A stretch of 64,000 nucleotides of DNA from Anaerolineales bacterium. Its GTDB lineage: Bacteria; Chloroflexota; Anaerolineae; Anaerolineales; UBA11579. Where the stretch lies: the NCBI GenBank assembly GCA_026129335.1, contig JAHCIH010000005.1, positions 1-64,000 of the forward strand. Reading direction: 5' to 3'. How positions within the stretch are numbered: position 1 is the first letter of the stretch; the number at the start of each line of letters is the position of its first letter. The translations under genes were made by a program, and so were the position numbers. The notes beneath the pieces were generated by a model. It did not search any database, was not told where the DNA came from, and was given only the letters and a program-made list of their open reading frames with translations. Below are positions 1 through 8,925 of this stretch, piece after piece.

Positions 1-390
1 GTCGCAGGCCGCCAGGCACATCACCGCTTCCACGCTCACCACGCCATCCTCAGTCGTCTCGCCGGGCTTGACACCCAGGTGATCACACACGCCATCCAAA
101 AATGCATCGGCACCGCGCAGCGCGCAGGGCAGATCGTTGCAGATCTGCAGGCGATATTTGCCGCCCGGCTTGTCGTGATACAGCGTATAGAACCCAACGA
201 TGGAAGAGACTTCCGTCGCCGAGATGGCCAGCAACTCGCCGATCTGGCCGAGGTGCTCGCGGGTAACGTAGCCGTGCTCGCGCTGGGCTACATACAGCAA
301 AGGCATCACCGCCGAGCGCTTTTGCTCCGGCGGGTACTTCGCCAGGATCTCATCGATCTCCTGGCCGTATCGCTCGCGTAGCGGATTCAC
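1..390 (-). CDS. nuoE: NADH-quinone oxidoreductase subunit E (partial, 3' end outside window)
   Basis: This is the thioredoxin-like [2Fe-2S] subunit of the peripheral arm of complex I, which passes electrons with NuoF from NADH towards ubiquinone or menaquinone. The 130 visible codons start at a GTG at 388-390 that overlaps the nuoD stop in a GTGA arrangement, showing translational coupling. Four cysteines fit the cluster ligands: Cys84 and Cys89 in CNDLPC and Cys125 and Cys129 in CLAAC. The reading frame runs off the left edge without a stop, so the C-terminus and any nuoF/nuoG genes lie outside. It is the last visible gene of the nuoABCDE operon. Confidence 0.93.
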   Translation of the reverse strand, partial: MNPLRERYGQEIDEILAKYPPEQKRSAVMPLLYVAQREHGYVTREHLGQIGELLAISATEVSSIVGFYTLYHDKPGGKYRLQICNDLPCALRGADAFLDGVCDHLGVKPGETTEDGVVSVEAVMCLAACD

Positions 391-1619
391 CGGTCGGTAT
401 CTCCCAACACAATATCGATGCTACCGATGATCGCCACCAGGTCGGCCACATAGCAGCCCTTGGAGATCTTCGGCAGAATTTGCAAATTGACGAACGAGGG
501 CGTGCGCCAGTGGCAGCGATACGGCTTGGGGCCGCCGTCGCCTTCCAGCAAAACGCCCAGCTCCCCACGCGGGGATTCCACCGGCAGGTACACCGAATTC
601 TTAGGGGCCGGGAAGCCTTCGGTCCACAACTTGAAGTGGTGGATCACGGCTTCCATGCTCTCGCCCAGCTCCGAGCGCGGCGGGGGCACGAACTTGCGGT
701 TGTTGCTGCGGAAGGGGCCGCCCGGCAGCGTATCCAGCGCCTGACGGATGATGCGCACCGACTGGTAGAGTTCCTTCATGCGCACCCAATAGCGGGCGTA
801 CACATCGCCCTCGCTGGCCAACGGCACATCGAAATCGTAGCGCTCGTAGCCGGAATACGGCTCGGCTTTGCGCAGGTCGTAATTTACGCCCGAGCCGCGC
901 AACGTGGAACCGGTGACGCCCCAGGCCAGCGCATCTTTGGCAGAGAGCACGCCGATGTTCTTGGTGCGGTCGAGGAAGATGGGGTTCTTGCTGATCAGCG
1001 CTTCGTACTTCTCGAAGTGACGCGGCAGATCGTCGATCAACTCACGCACGCCCTCTTCCCAGCCCGCGGGCACATCGCGCCACAGGCCGCCGGGGCGGAA
1101 ATAGGTGGTCATCATGCGCTGGCCGCCGGCCATCTCCATTAGGTCAAAGATGCGCTCGCGCTGGTTGAAAGCATAGAAGAAGACCGACATGGCGCCCAAG
1201 TCCAGCAGGTGGGTAGCCAGCCAGACGAAGTGCGAGGCAATGCGCTGCAGCTCGGCGAAGATGACCCGGATCGCCTGAGCGCGTTCGGGCACGTCCAGGT
1301 CCACCAGCTTTTCCACCGCCAGACAATAGGCCAGGTTGTTACCCATCGTGTTCAGGTAGTCCAGGCGGTCGGTCATCACCTCGACTTTTTCGTAGCTCTT
1401 GGCTTCCATATTCTTTTCAATGCCGGTGTGCAGGAAGCCAATGTCGGGGATGCAGTTGACTACGATCTCGCCATCCAGTTCCAGCAGCAAGCGCAGCACG
1501 CCGTGCGTGCTGGGGTGCTGCGGGCCCATGTTGAGCAGGATGGTCTCACCCTCAATGGCCCGCGACGAAACCAGGTGGCGCAGTTCCTCAGTGGTGATTT
1601 CGATCTGTTCGAGAGTCAT
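387..1619 (-). CDS. nuoD: NADH-quinone oxidoreductase subunit D
   Basis: NuoD is the 49-kDa subunit of complex I and forms the quinone pocket with NuoB. The 410-residue length is normal for the family. Residues 31-40 read MGPQHPSTHG, which carries the conserved histidine loop at the quinone head-group, and HTGIEKNMEAKSYEK follows as expected. Its 3' end overlaps the nuoE start by 4 nt and its start lies 6 nt after the nuoC stop. NuoC and NuoD are separate here, not fused as in enterobacteria. Confidence 0.97.
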   Translation of the reverse strand: MTLEQIEITTEELRHLVSSRAIEGETILLNMGPQHPSTHGVLRLLLELDGEIVVNCIPDIGFLHTGIEKNMEAKSYEKVEVMTDRLDYLNTMGNNLAYCLAVEKLVDLDVPERAQAIRVIFAELQRIASHFVWLATHLLDLGAMSVFFYAFNQRERIFDLMEMAGGQRMMTTYFRPGGLWRDVPAGWEEGVRELIDDLPRHFEKYEALISKNPIFLDRTKNIGVLSAKDALAWGVTGSTLRGSGVNYDLRKAEPYSGYERYDFDVPLASEGDVYARYWVRMKELYQSVRIIRQALDTLPGGPFRSNNRKFVPPPRSELGESMEAVIHHFKLWTEGFPAPKNSVYLPVESPRGELGVLLEGDGGPKPYRCHWRTPSFVNLQILPKISKGCYVADLVAIIGSIDIVLGDTDR

Positions 1620-1625
1620 CAGCCG

Positions 1626-2138
1626 CTAGTCCTTGGGGCGCGGTTTGCGCTGCTCGATTTCCTCGAAGTTGAAGCTGAACTGCACTTCTTCGTAGCCCAG
1701 CGGGTAATCCTTGCGCAGCGGGTGCCCGGTCCAGTCGGCGGGCATCAGGATACGGCGCAGGTCGGGATGGTTTTGGATGCGCAGGCCGAACATGTCCCAC
1801 AGCTCGCGCTCGTGCCAATCAGCGTTGGGGAATACGGAGGTGATGCTCTCCAGTTCCGGGTCGTCGCCATCCAGCGGCACGCGCACTTCCAGGCGCAGGT
1901 TTTTGGCCAGGCTCTTGAACTGGTAGACAGTGTGAAAGCGCGGCGCTCGCTGCGGCCAGTAGTCCACCGCGCTCAGCCCGGCCAGCATCTCAAAGCCGTG
2001 CCGGTCGCGCAGCGCTGTGGCCGCAGCCACGATGTGCTCGGGGCCAAGCAGCAGTTTGGCCTGGTCGCGGAATTCGCTGCGACTCGCGCCGAACTGTTTT
2101 TCCAGGTCGGCGAGGATGGGTTCCAGTGCGGGGTTCAT
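1626..2138 (-). CDS. nuoC: NADH-quinone oxidoreductase subunit C
   Basis: NuoC is the 30-kDa subunit that scaffolds the peripheral arm of complex I. The 170-residue protein contains the family hallmark WHERELWDMFGL at about residues 107-118, followed by HPDLRRILMPADW. It lies between nuoB (6 nt upstream) and nuoD (6 nt downstream) in the same operon. Nothing about it looks degraded. Confidence 0.96.
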   Translation of the reverse strand: MNPALEPILADLEKQFGASRSEFRDQAKLLLGPEHIVAAATALRDRHGFEMLAGLSAVDYWPQRAPRFHTVYQFKSLAKNLRLEVRVPLDGDDPELESITSVFPNADWHERELWDMFGLRIQNHPDLRRILMPADWTGHPLRKDYPLGYEEVQFSFNFEEIEQRKPRPKD

Positions 2139-2144
2139 CGCAGC

Positions 2145-2627
2145 CTAGGCCCAGTCCTTGAATTTTTCGCCCTTGACCTTTTCGTGCAGGGTCATGATGC
2201 CGTGGATCAGCGCTTCGGGGCGCGGCGGGCAGCCGGCCACGTATACATCCACAGGGACGATCTCGTCCACGCCCTGTACGATGGCGTAGTTGTTGAACAC
2301 GCCGCCGCAGGAGGCGCAGTCTCCCATCGAAACCACCCACTTGGGCGCGGGCATCTGGTCGTAGAGGCGGCGCAGCACAGGGGCCATCTTGCGGCTCAGC
2401 CGGCCGGCCACGATCATCAGGTCAGACTGACGGGGGCTGGCGCGCATCAACTCCATGCCGAAGCGGCTCATGTCGTAATCAGGCGCCTGGGAGGACATCA
2501 TCTCGATGGCGCAGCAGGCCAGGCCGAAAAGCATCGGCCACATGGCCCCGGTGCGCCCCCAATTGACCATCTTCTCCAGCGAAGTGGTCACGATACCCAG
2601 GTTGCCCAGTTTGGTCTCTAGTCCCAT
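2145..2627 (-). CDS. nuoB: NADH-quinone oxidoreductase subunit B
   Basis: NuoB carries the terminal [4Fe-4S] cluster N2, next to the quinone site. The 160-residue protein shows the adjacent-cysteine motif in LACCAIEMM, then CASCGG and VAGCPPRPE, which together provide the N2 ligands. Its ATG at 2625-2627 overlaps the last codons of nuoA by 10 nt, so the two genes are translationally coupled. Confidence 0.97.
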   Translation of the reverse strand: MGLETKLGNLGIVTTSLEKMVNWGRTGAMWPMLFGLACCAIEMMSSQAPDYDMSRFGMELMRASPRQSDLMIVAGRLSRKMAPVLRRLYDQMPAPKWVVSMGDCASCGGVFNNYAIVQGVDEIVPVDVYVAGCPPRPEALIHGIMTLHEKVKGEKFKDWA

Positions 2628-2974
2628 TCCAGCGCGCCTTTCTTCCAGGCATACACATAGCCGACCAGCAGGATGAGGATGAAGATGAACATCTCGATCA
2701 GGCCGAAGAGGCCCAGCTGGCGGAAGGTGACTGCCCAGGGCAGGAAGAAGATAACTTCGATGTCAAAGAGGATGAAGAGCACCGCGATGAGGTAAAAGCG
2801 CACCGGCAGGCGGCGGGTGCCGGGGCCAATCGGGCGCATACCCGATTCGTAGGGCGCCAGTTTGCGCTCCGTGGGCCGCTTGGGGCCGAACAGGTGGCCA
2901 AGGCCCACGATAAGGAAAGCCAACCCAGTGGAAAGGATCAGCAGAATGGCAATAGGCAGGTAGTCTTGCAGCAT
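2618..2974 (-). CDS. nuoA: NADH-quinone oxidoreductase subunit A (copy 1)
   Basis: NuoA is a small three-helix membrane subunit linking the arms of complex I. From the ATG at 2974 the protein has 118 residues with three hydrophobic segments and the family motif YESGM in the first loop. It ends with the usual [10 protein letters not shown]. An upstream in-frame ATG at 3073 lies inside the promoter -35 element and is rejected as the start. A second, clearly different NuoA is encoded at 63619-63975, so the genome has at least two paralogues. Confidence 0.93.
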   Translation of the reverse strand: MLQDYLPIAILLILSTGLAFLIVGLGHLFGPKRPTERKLAPYESGMRPIGPGTRRLPVRFYLIAVLFILFDIEVIFFLPWAVTFRQLGLFGLIEMFIFILILLVGYVYAWKKGALEWD

Positions 2975-3044
2975 AAGCCTTGGGCCTACAAGTGGATTAG
3001 AGCCAATAAGAGCGAAAAAGCCTAAGCTTTTGTAGGTTAAGCTG

Positions 3045-3073
3045 AGTCTATCATAGGGGGATTTAGGTGTCAA
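3045..3073 (-). promoter_or_regulatory. sigma70 promoter of nuoABCDE
   Basis: On the minus strand TTGACA (3068-3073) is followed after exactly 17 nt by TAGACT (3045-3050), with a TG extended -10 just in front. The predicted transcript starts near 3038 and leaves a leader of about 64 nt before the nuoA ATG at 2974. The promoter position also decides between the two possible nuoA starts. Confidence 0.8.
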
Positions 3074-3104
3074 ATTTCACAAACTGAGCCTTGCCATGCC
3101 TAAA

Positions 3105-3131
3105 GTATGGGCGAGGCATGCCTCGCCCTAC
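3105..3131. repeat. Palindrome, GTAGGGCG family, copy 1
   Basis: Positions 3109-3128 are a perfect 20-nt palindrome, GGGCGAGGCATGCCTCGCCC, framed by GTA and TAC. It sits between the nuo promoter and the end of the oxidoreductase gene. Related palindromes with the same GTAGGG...CCCTAC ends occur at 50142-50167 and 50340-50367. Confidence 0.75.
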
Positions 3132-3161
3132 CTTCCCGTTTGTGCTCTTTGTGGCTTGTGG

Positions 3162-5306
3162 TTAGTAGTCTGCCAGCAGTTGTGCGCTGCCCGTCTGCAG
3201 CGAGCGCAGCGCGGCAAAGGCGGCTCGCCCCCCGCCGAAGAGCTGGTCGTAGGGGATGGGCGGCGGCCCGCCGGCGCGCAGGCTGGCGGCGAAGGCCTGC
3301 CAGATCGCCCGGTGGCCCTTATCGCCGCGCCCCCCGGAGCGCAGGGTGCGCCCGCCGCGAGTCAGCTCCAGCGTCTGGAAATCGTCCAACACGGCTACAT
3401 CGCCGCCGCAGAATACCTCCAAGCGCTCTTTGGGCAGCGCCCGGTCGCCGTTGGACAAGTAGCTCAGCGTGCCTAGCGAACCGTCGGCGAAGCGCAGGGT
3501 GACTTGCACGTTGTCTTGCGCATCCCCGCCGGGCTCGCCCAGGGCGGCGGCGGAAACCGCCACCGGCGCCTGGCCGACGAGGAATATCAGAAAATCGATG
3601 AAATGGCAGCCTTCGCCCAGCAAGCGTCCGCCGCCCTGCGCCGGGTCGGCCAGCCAGTGCCCAGTGGGCAGCGGCCCGGCGTTGACCCGGAAGTGCGCCG
3701 CCAGCGGCGCACTTCGTCCGGCGAGGAAGCCAGCCATCTCGGTCGCCAGCGGCGCGAAACGACGGTTGAAACCAACAGTGAGCAGCGGCGCGTTGTTCTG
3801 CGCCAGGGCTCGCCCGATGCGGGTCAACTCGGCCTCGGTCAGCGCCAGCGGCTTCTCGCAGAAAACGTGTTTGCCCGCCTTCAGGCCTGCCAGCGCCTGG
3901 CCGGCGTGCAGGTGGTGGCGGGTGAGCACGACCAGCGCGTCCACCTGCTTGTCGGCCAGCACTTCGGCCGGGTCGCTGGTTGCGTAGCGGAAGCCGTGGC
4001 GGCGGGCCAGGTCGGCCGCCGCCCTCCCGCCGGGCGAAGCGATGCCGACCAGCTCCAGCCCACCGAGTCCCTTGATGGCGGGCAGCAGCGTCTGGCGAGC
4101 GAAGTTACCCGCCCCCAACACGCCCAGACCGATTTTGTCCTTGCTCAACGGCTTGGCCGAAATCTCCAGCTTCTTGCTCGGCCTGCGCTTGGGCGCTCCT
4201 GGGTAGGTCAGCAGCACGCCGAGGAAATCTTCCTCGCTGCGGATGAGTTCATAGGCCCCCACGGCGTTTTCAATATCGAAGCGGTGGCTGACCAAGCTCT
4301 GCACCTCCAGCGCACCCTTGCCGAGCAGGTCGGCGAAAGCTTGCAGGTTGCGGCCTTCCGTCCAGCGTACGTAGCCGATGGGGTAATCCAACCCGGCCTC
4401 TTCGTAGCCGGGGTCGTAGCGCCCCGGCCCATAAGAGCGCGAGACGATGAGGTTTAGCTCTTTGGCGTAATAGCTGCGCCGGGGCACGGCCAACCCTACC
4501 GCGCCGACGGCAACCACCGTGGCCCGGTCGCGGGCCAGCTCCCCGGCCAGTTCCACCGGGTCGTCGGATTGGGTATCGGCGCAAATCAGTACCGTGTCAT
4601 AGCCCCGGCCCGCCGTGCGGGCCATAACAGCTTTCTCCGCCCGCTCGCGCGGCACCGCATCCAGCCCGCGCCGCTTGGCCAGAGCCACGCGTCGGGGGTC
4701 GGTGTCGATGCCCAGCACCTCGCAGCCCGCCGCCGCGGCCAAGCTGGCGGCCAGCTGGCCCAGCAACCCCAGGCCGATGACGGCCACCCGCGCGCCCAGC
4801 TGAACCTCGGCCAAACGGAAGCCGTGCAGTGCGATGGCCCCCAGCGTAGCAAAGGCGCCTGAGTCGAAGTCGACTCCATCCGGCAGCGCGGCGACCAGGT
4901 TCTGCGGCACGCAGACGTACTCGGCGTGCACCGCGTAGCCCCCGCCAGCGCAAACCACGCGCTGGCCGGGGCGGAAGCCTAGCACGCCCTCGCCCACCTC
5001 GACCACCGTGCCTGCTGAGGAATAGCCCAGCGGCATGGCTTCGCCCAGGCGGCCAAAGGCGGCCTGGGCGGCATTGGTTAGGCCCTCACGGCGGGCCTTA
5101 TCCAGCACCTGGCGCAGCAGGTCAGGCCGCGCCCGGACCTTGCCCAGCAGCGAGCGCCCGGCGAACTCGACCAGGCCGCGCTCCGTGCCCGCCGAGACCA
5201 GCGAGGCGGCATTGCGCACCAGCAGCATGCCCGGGCCGGGTGTTGGCACGGGCACATCCGCCAAATGGGGGCGCTTGGCGCGCATATCTTGCAATAGTTG
5301 CTTCAT
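3162..5306 (-). CDS. Two-domain oxidoreductase: zinc-type alcohol dehydrogenase plus Gfo/Idh/MocA
   Basis: The 714-residue protein joins two NAD(P)-binding enzymes. Residues 1 to about 350 are a medium-chain dehydrogenase/reductase, with the nucleotide-binding AVIGLGLLGQ. From about residue 390 a Gfo/Idh/MocA domain begins with IGLGVLGAGNFARQ and contains the family motif CEKPLALTEAEL. The same architecture is known as bi-domain-containing oxidoreductase, often found in polysaccharide clusters; the substrate is not known. The gene follows a membrane glycosyltransferase-like gene on the same strand. TAGAAT at 5334-5339 could be its -10 box, giving a leader of about 20 nt. Confidence 0.85.
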   Translation of the reverse strand: MKQLLQDMRAKRPHLADVPVPTPGPGMLLVRNAASLVSAGTERGLVEFAGRSLLGKVRARPDLLRQVLDKARREGLTNAAQAAFGRLGEAMPLGYSSAGTVVEVGEGVLGFRPGQRVVCAGGGYAVHAEYVCVPQNLVAALPDGVDFDSGAFATLGAIALHGFRLAEVQLGARVAVIGLGLLGQLAASLAAAAGCEVLGIDTDPRRVALAKRRGLDAVPRERAEKAVMARTAGRGYDTVLICADTQSDDPVELAGELARDRATVVAVGAVGLAVPRRSYYAKELNLIVSRSYGPGRYDPGYEEAGLDYPIGYVRWTEGRNLQAFADLLGKGALEVQSLVSHRFDIENAVGAYELIRSEEDFLGVLLTYPGAPKRRPSKKLEISAKPLSKDKIGLGVLGAGNFARQTLLPAIKGLGGLELVGIASPGGRAAADLARRHGFRYATSDPAEVLADKQVDALVVLTRHHLHAGQALAGLKAGKHVFCEKPLALTEAELTRIGRALAQNNAPLLTVGFNRRFAPLATEMAGFLAGRSAPLAAHFRVNAGPLPTGHWLADPAQGGGRLLGEGCHFIDFLIFLVGQAPVAVSAAALGEPGGDAQDNVQVTLRFADGSLGTLSYLSNGDRALPKERLEVFCGGDVAVLDDFQTLELTRGGRTLRSGGRGDKGHRAIWQAFAASLRAGGPPPIPYDQLFGGGRAAFAALRSLQTGSAQLLADY

Positions 5307-5329
5307 GGGTTCTCTATGAACAAGCCTGA

Positions 5330-7087
5330 TCAGATTCTATCATTTATGCCCCCACGACTTCGCCACGCCATGGCGCTGCGTGTGATCAACCAATCCAAGA
5401 CTAGAAGCAGCGCGAGAAGCATGCCGAGTCGCAACAGTACATCGGCGGGTAGCAAATGGCGGGGTTTGTCCAAGCCGTCCCCATGCCACGAGAGAAATGC
5501 ATATGGATAGGAAAGTGCGGTGGCCACAAGGATTACCAGATTCGCCCCATGTAGCTGTCTGTAATACAACCAAGCCACAACTGCCAAAGCAAGAAACAGC
5601 CACAAAATCCCCGAAGCGTTCCATAAATTGAAGTAGAAGAACGTCTCAACCGGTCCTGGCAGGATAGGCTCGTAAACAAAGGGCCGCGAAAAGGCCAGTC
5701 CCAGGCGAACTGGGAAACCGGCTCCAGACGCATCAAAGGGCTGGATTAGAGATTCGGGAATATTGAAGAGCAGGTACCTGATCTGTGTGGTACGCGAACC
5801 GCTGAGCAGCCACTGCCTGAACGGCTCGAACTCTTCGGCGGTCAGGTATTCCCCATAGTCCGGAAAGGTCTCCGGCCAGGCGAGGATGCGTGGCGAGGCA
5901 GGCATGCCGTTGTCTATGTAGAACTGGGTGGCCTGCTCATTCGTCAGTACATCAAAGGTCAGGGCATGCATATAAGGCAGCAACCAGCGCCCCCAGGCAG
6001 TTGAGTTCACCGAACTCCAGTTCAACAGAAAAACGCCGAGCATCAAGACGCCCAAAACGCCCCACTTCCAACTGGGTCGCCAGAGGATGGTAATGGCCAA
6101 AAGCAGCAGACCAAGCAGGCACAGTAGCCATGCATTGATGTCACGCGTAAACGCCCAGATAAACGAAACCAGCAACAAGCCTATCGCTCGCGGCCAGGTC
6201 AATCTCTCCACCACAAGCAACCACAGGCCAACGAGGATCGCCATCAGGGAAAGTGAAAGCGATTCTGCCAAGATCGTCCAATCCCAAACCACGATATTGC
6301 GCCCCATGCTGAACGCGGTAAGGCCAAGCAATGCGATAGCCTGGGCAGCCAGCGAACCCAGTTTGCGGGAAAAAACAATTGCCAAGAACAACCAGGCAGC
6401 TATCGAAACGGCCGTTTGCACCCAAGCAAACAAGGTCGCATCCTGTTTCAGCAAGGTACCCAGCAGGGGCAAAACGAACGGGCGCGGACCTTGCCAGAAA
6501 ACCTCCGGGGAGAGCATCGCTCTCCAAGAAGATTCTCCGATGTATTGCCGGCTATCCAGTGTGGCGTAAGGGGCTTCCAGCTGCAGGCAATTAAAAATGC
6601 GGATAAGCGTGTAAGCCACCCCTACCACCAAGGTCAGCCCCCAAAACAACTTTTGCTTGCGCGGTGCGTCCAGCCAGGAGATGCCCAGCACCAATACCTG
6701 AAGATTGAGAAATGCGAGCAGGGCCAGCGTCGGACGCAGATATTCGATCAGCGCCTGAGTCTGTTGGGGCCACACCTTCAATGGGAAAGCGAACGGCACT
6801 AGCAGGCCGGTCAAGCCGATCGCCGCCAAGAGACCCAACAAGAGGCCGAGAGCTGGATACAGGGACAGGGCCAATCGCGCCTTGCGCAGGATATGGGCAT
6901 GGCGACTGAGCAGCCAGAACAGCCCAGCGAGGATTACCGATAACGCGATTAGAGCAATACGGCTTCTGGAGTAGCCGAATAGACCAGTAAGGTCATTGGG
7001 CTGCGACAACAGCCAGAGGCCATGCAAGCTGGTTGCCAGCAGTGCAAGAATCACGAAAATGGAATCGATCTGTCGTGGAAGTCTCAT
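5330..7087 (-). CDS. Multi-pass membrane protein, GT-C glycosyltransferase-like
   Basis: The 585-residue protein has roughly twelve hydrophobic segments, starting with an N-terminal helix. An early external loop with an acidic DSRQYIGESS segment, followed by many helices, resembles GT-C fold glycosyltransferases that use polyprenyl-phosphate sugars. No motif fixes the function and the family was not recognised. Base composition is lower in GC than its neighbours. A TACAAT box at 7102-7107 would give a leader of only about 7 nt. It lies upstream of the two-domain oxidoreductase on the same strand. Confidence 0.55.
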   Translation of the reverse strand: MRLPRQIDSIFVILALLATSLHGLWLLSQPNDLTGLFGYSRSRIALIALSVILAGLFWLLSRHAHILRKARLALSLYPALGLLLGLLAAIGLTGLLVPFAFPLKVWPQQTQALIEYLRPTLALLAFLNLQVLVLGISWLDAPRKQKLFWGLTLVVGVAYTLIRIFNCLQLEAPYATLDSRQYIGESSWRAMLSPEVFWQGPRPFVLPLLGTLLKQDATLFAWVQTAVSIAAWLFLAIVFSRKLGSLAAQAIALLGLTAFSMGRNIVVWDWTILAESLSLSLMAILVGLWLLVVERLTWPRAIGLLLVSFIWAFTRDINAWLLCLLGLLLLAITILWRPSWKWGVLGVLMLGVFLLNWSSVNSTAWGRWLLPYMHALTFDVLTNEQATQFYIDNGMPASPRILAWPETFPDYGEYLTAEEFEPFRQWLLSGSRTTQIRYLLFNIPESLIQPFDASGAGFPVRLGLAFSRPFVYEPILPGPVETFFYFNLWNASGILWLFLALAVVAWLYYRQLHGANLVILVATALSYPYAFLSWHGDGLDKPRHLLPADVLLRLGMLLALLLVLDWLITRSAMAWRSRGGINDRI

Positions 7088-7143
7088 TTCCCGCGTCTTT
7101 TATTGTAATTCGGGACCGGCGTAGGGCCGGACTTGCCCACTGC

Positions 7144-7149
7144 TATAAT
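7144..7149 (+). promoter_or_regulatory. Extended -10 box giving a probable leaderless transcript
   Basis: TATAAT at 7144-7149, preceded by TGC (extended -10 form), ends 7 nt before the ATG at 7157. RNA would start at or within a base or two of the ATG, and no Shine-Dalgarno sequence fits in between. This decides the start of the aminopeptidase gene. Confidence 0.7.
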
Positions 7150-7156
7150 CCCGTCC

Positions 7157-8260
7157 ATGACCGATCAACGCCTGCTCAATTTTGCCCGCATCCTGGTGGA
7201 CTACTCCACCAAAATCGTTCCCGGCGACCGCGTATTCGTCGAAGCCACCACCGAAGCCCTGCCGGCAGTACGCGAAGTGTACAAGCTGATCAGCGAGCGC
7301 GGCGGGCACGCTTACATCCAAATGGAATTTCCTGAACAACAGGAACTCTTCTTCGAGCACATCCCCGAGGCCGAAGCCGGGCACAAGAACCAGCTGAAGG
7401 CCTACGCTTACGACAACTTCGAGGCGCGCATCCGCTTATGGTCCGAGGCCAGGCTGGACGCGCTGCAAAACGCCGACCCCGGCAAGCAATCTGCGCATGC
7501 CGCAGCCAACGCCTCCATCCTCAAGGCACAGATGGACCGCGGGGCGCGAAACGAGTTCAAGTGGGTCACCACGCTCTTCCCCACCCAGGGCTACGCCGAC
7601 CAGGCGGGCATGAGCCTGGCGGAATATGAAGATTTCTATTACAAGGCTGTGCACGCCCTGGCCGACGACCCGGTGGCCCACTGGCTAGGCGTGAAAGCAG
7701 ACCAGCAGCGCTACATCGACGCCATCGAGGGCAACGACAAGGTGGAACTGCGTGGCCACAATGTGGACCTGAGCCTTTCGATCAAGGGTCGCACTTTCCG
7801 CAATTCGCACGGCCTGCACAACATGCCCGACGGCGAAATCTTCACCGGCCCAGTGGAGGACTCACTAAACGGCTGGGTGCGCTACACCTACCCCGCTATT
7901 TATATGGGCCATGTGGTCGAAGGGGCTGAGCTGCACTTCGAGAACGGCAAGGTGGTCAAGGCCACCGCGCGGACCGAGCAGGACTTCCTGCTGGCGCAGC
8001 TCAACGTGGACCCAGGGGCCAGCTATGTCGGCGAATTCGCCATCGGGCTGAACACGGACATCGACCGTTTCACCGGCCACATCCTGCTGGACGAGAAGAT
8101 TGGCGGCTCGTTCCACATGGCGCTTGGCGCCGGCTACCCGGAGACCGGCAGTCAGAACAAGAGCGCGGTGCACTGGGACATGATTTGCGATTTGCGTGAA
8201 GATTCGGAAATTCTTGTAGACGGGGAGCTGGTCTACAAGGATGGGAAGTTCATTATCTAA
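7157..8260 (+). CDS. Aminopeptidase, M29 family
   Basis: The 367-residue product matches the M29 (thermophilic aminopeptidase AmpS/PepS/T) family in length and in features. These include the N-terminal RLLNFARILVDYSTKIVPGD segment, GRTFRNSHGLHNMPDGEIFT in the middle, and the C-terminal SAVHWDMICDL, which provides metal ligands. M29 enzymes are cytoplasmic dimetal exopeptidases that release N-terminal amino acids. An upstream ATG at 7133 in the same frame falls before the -10 box and is rejected. No partner gene is adjacent. Confidence 0.9.
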   Translation: MTDQRLLNFARILVDYSTKIVPGDRVFVEATTEALPAVREVYKLISERGGHAYIQMEFPEQQELFFEHIPEAEAGHKNQLKAYAYDNFEARIRLWSEARLDALQNADPGKQSAHAAANASILKAQMDRGARNEFKWVTTLFPTQGYADQAGMSLAEYEDFYYKAVHALADDPVAHWLGVKADQQRYIDAIEGNDKVELRGHNVDLSLSIKGRTFRNSHGLHNMPDGEIFTGPVEDSLNGWVRYTYPAIYMGHVVEGAELHFENGKVVKATARTEQDFLLAQLNVDPGASYVGEFAIGLNTDIDRFTGHILLDEKIGGSFHMALGAGYPETGSQNKSAVHWDMICDLREDSEILVDGELVYKDGKFII

Positions 8261-8315
8261 GCCCCAACAATAAAATCTTGGCTCCCGCGTCACCCTAAGC
8301 AGGGCCATCTCTGCG

Positions 8316-8342
8316 AGGATCCTTCGCTTCGCTCAGGATGAG
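8316..8342. repeat. Dispersed repeat, GGATCCTTCGCTTCGCT family, copy 1
   Basis: The 126-nt gap 8261-8386 contains AGGATCCTTCGCTTCGCTC followed by AGGATGA. The same element is at 45163-45190, and shorter relatives (CCCTTCGCTGCGCTCAGG) are at about 49085-49103 and 50224-50242. All are intergenic. No gene or promoter was recognised in the rest of the gap. Confidence 0.6.
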
Positions 8343-8386
8343 GCGTTAATTGTTATTGCTTAGAGCTAATGGCCTACAGCTAATAG

Positions 8387-8923
8387 CTACTTCCGCTGAC
8401 GGCCCCAGAAACCGCGCCACAACGGGCGGATGTCCTCGGTGCTGATGAAGGCCGTATCGTCGACCTCTTTGGCAATTTGATGAATACGCTTGACGTTGCG
8501 CCGCGGTGCGCCGACTTCCAGCAGGCGCACCGCCCCACTGCGCCCGCGCGCCGAGATCTCGGTGACGCCGTAGCCCTCCTTGCGCAGCGCCTTGGCAATT
8601 GCCGCGCCGCGCTTGGGGCTGACGATGCGCACCTGCTGGTGGCCTACGGCCAGGCGTTCCTCCACCAGGATGCCCAGGGTGTTGCCGGTGGCGAAGCCCG
8701 CTGAATAAGCGATGATGTACAGAATGTTGTTCAGGTTGCTGAAAACCGCGCTCAGCGTGACCACGAAAATGACCGTCTCGGTGAAGCCCAATATCCAGGC
8801 GATCAGCTTGCGCCCGCGGATGGTCATCATGAAGCGCAGCGTATCGATGGTTTGATTGACCGTGCGCGCCAGGAAAATGCCCAGCGCCACCAACATGGAT
8901 TCGGGGGTGAGGATGAATTCCAT
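8387..8923 (-). CDS. UPF0316 membrane protein (DUF5698 plus DUF2179)
   Basis: The 178-residue protein has an N-terminal part with about three membrane helices and a C-terminal soluble DUF2179-like domain from about residue 100. This is the layout of the UPF0316 family, whose function is unknown. The start lies 2 nt after the phosphorylase stop on the same strand, so the two genes are probably co-transcribed. Whether they are functionally linked cannot be told. Confidence 0.82.
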   Translation of the reverse strand: MEFILTPESMLVALGIFLARTVNQTIDTLRFMMTIRGRKLIAWILGFTETVIFVVTLSAVFSNLNNILYIIAYSAGFATGNTLGILVEERLAVGHQQVRIVSPKRGAAIAKALRKEGYGVTEISARGRSGAVRLLEVGAPRRNVKRIHQIAKEVDDTAFISTEDIRPLWRGFWGRQRK

Positions 8924-8925
8924 AA

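Noticed and set aside
1209-2621. Plus-strand open frame of 470 codons
   Set aside because: Antisense to nuoD, nuoC and nuoB, which have clear family motifs; shadow only.
2975-3073. N-terminal extension of NuoA to ATG 3073
   Set aside because: The extension covers the -10 box and the -35 box of the nuo promoter and has no family similarity.
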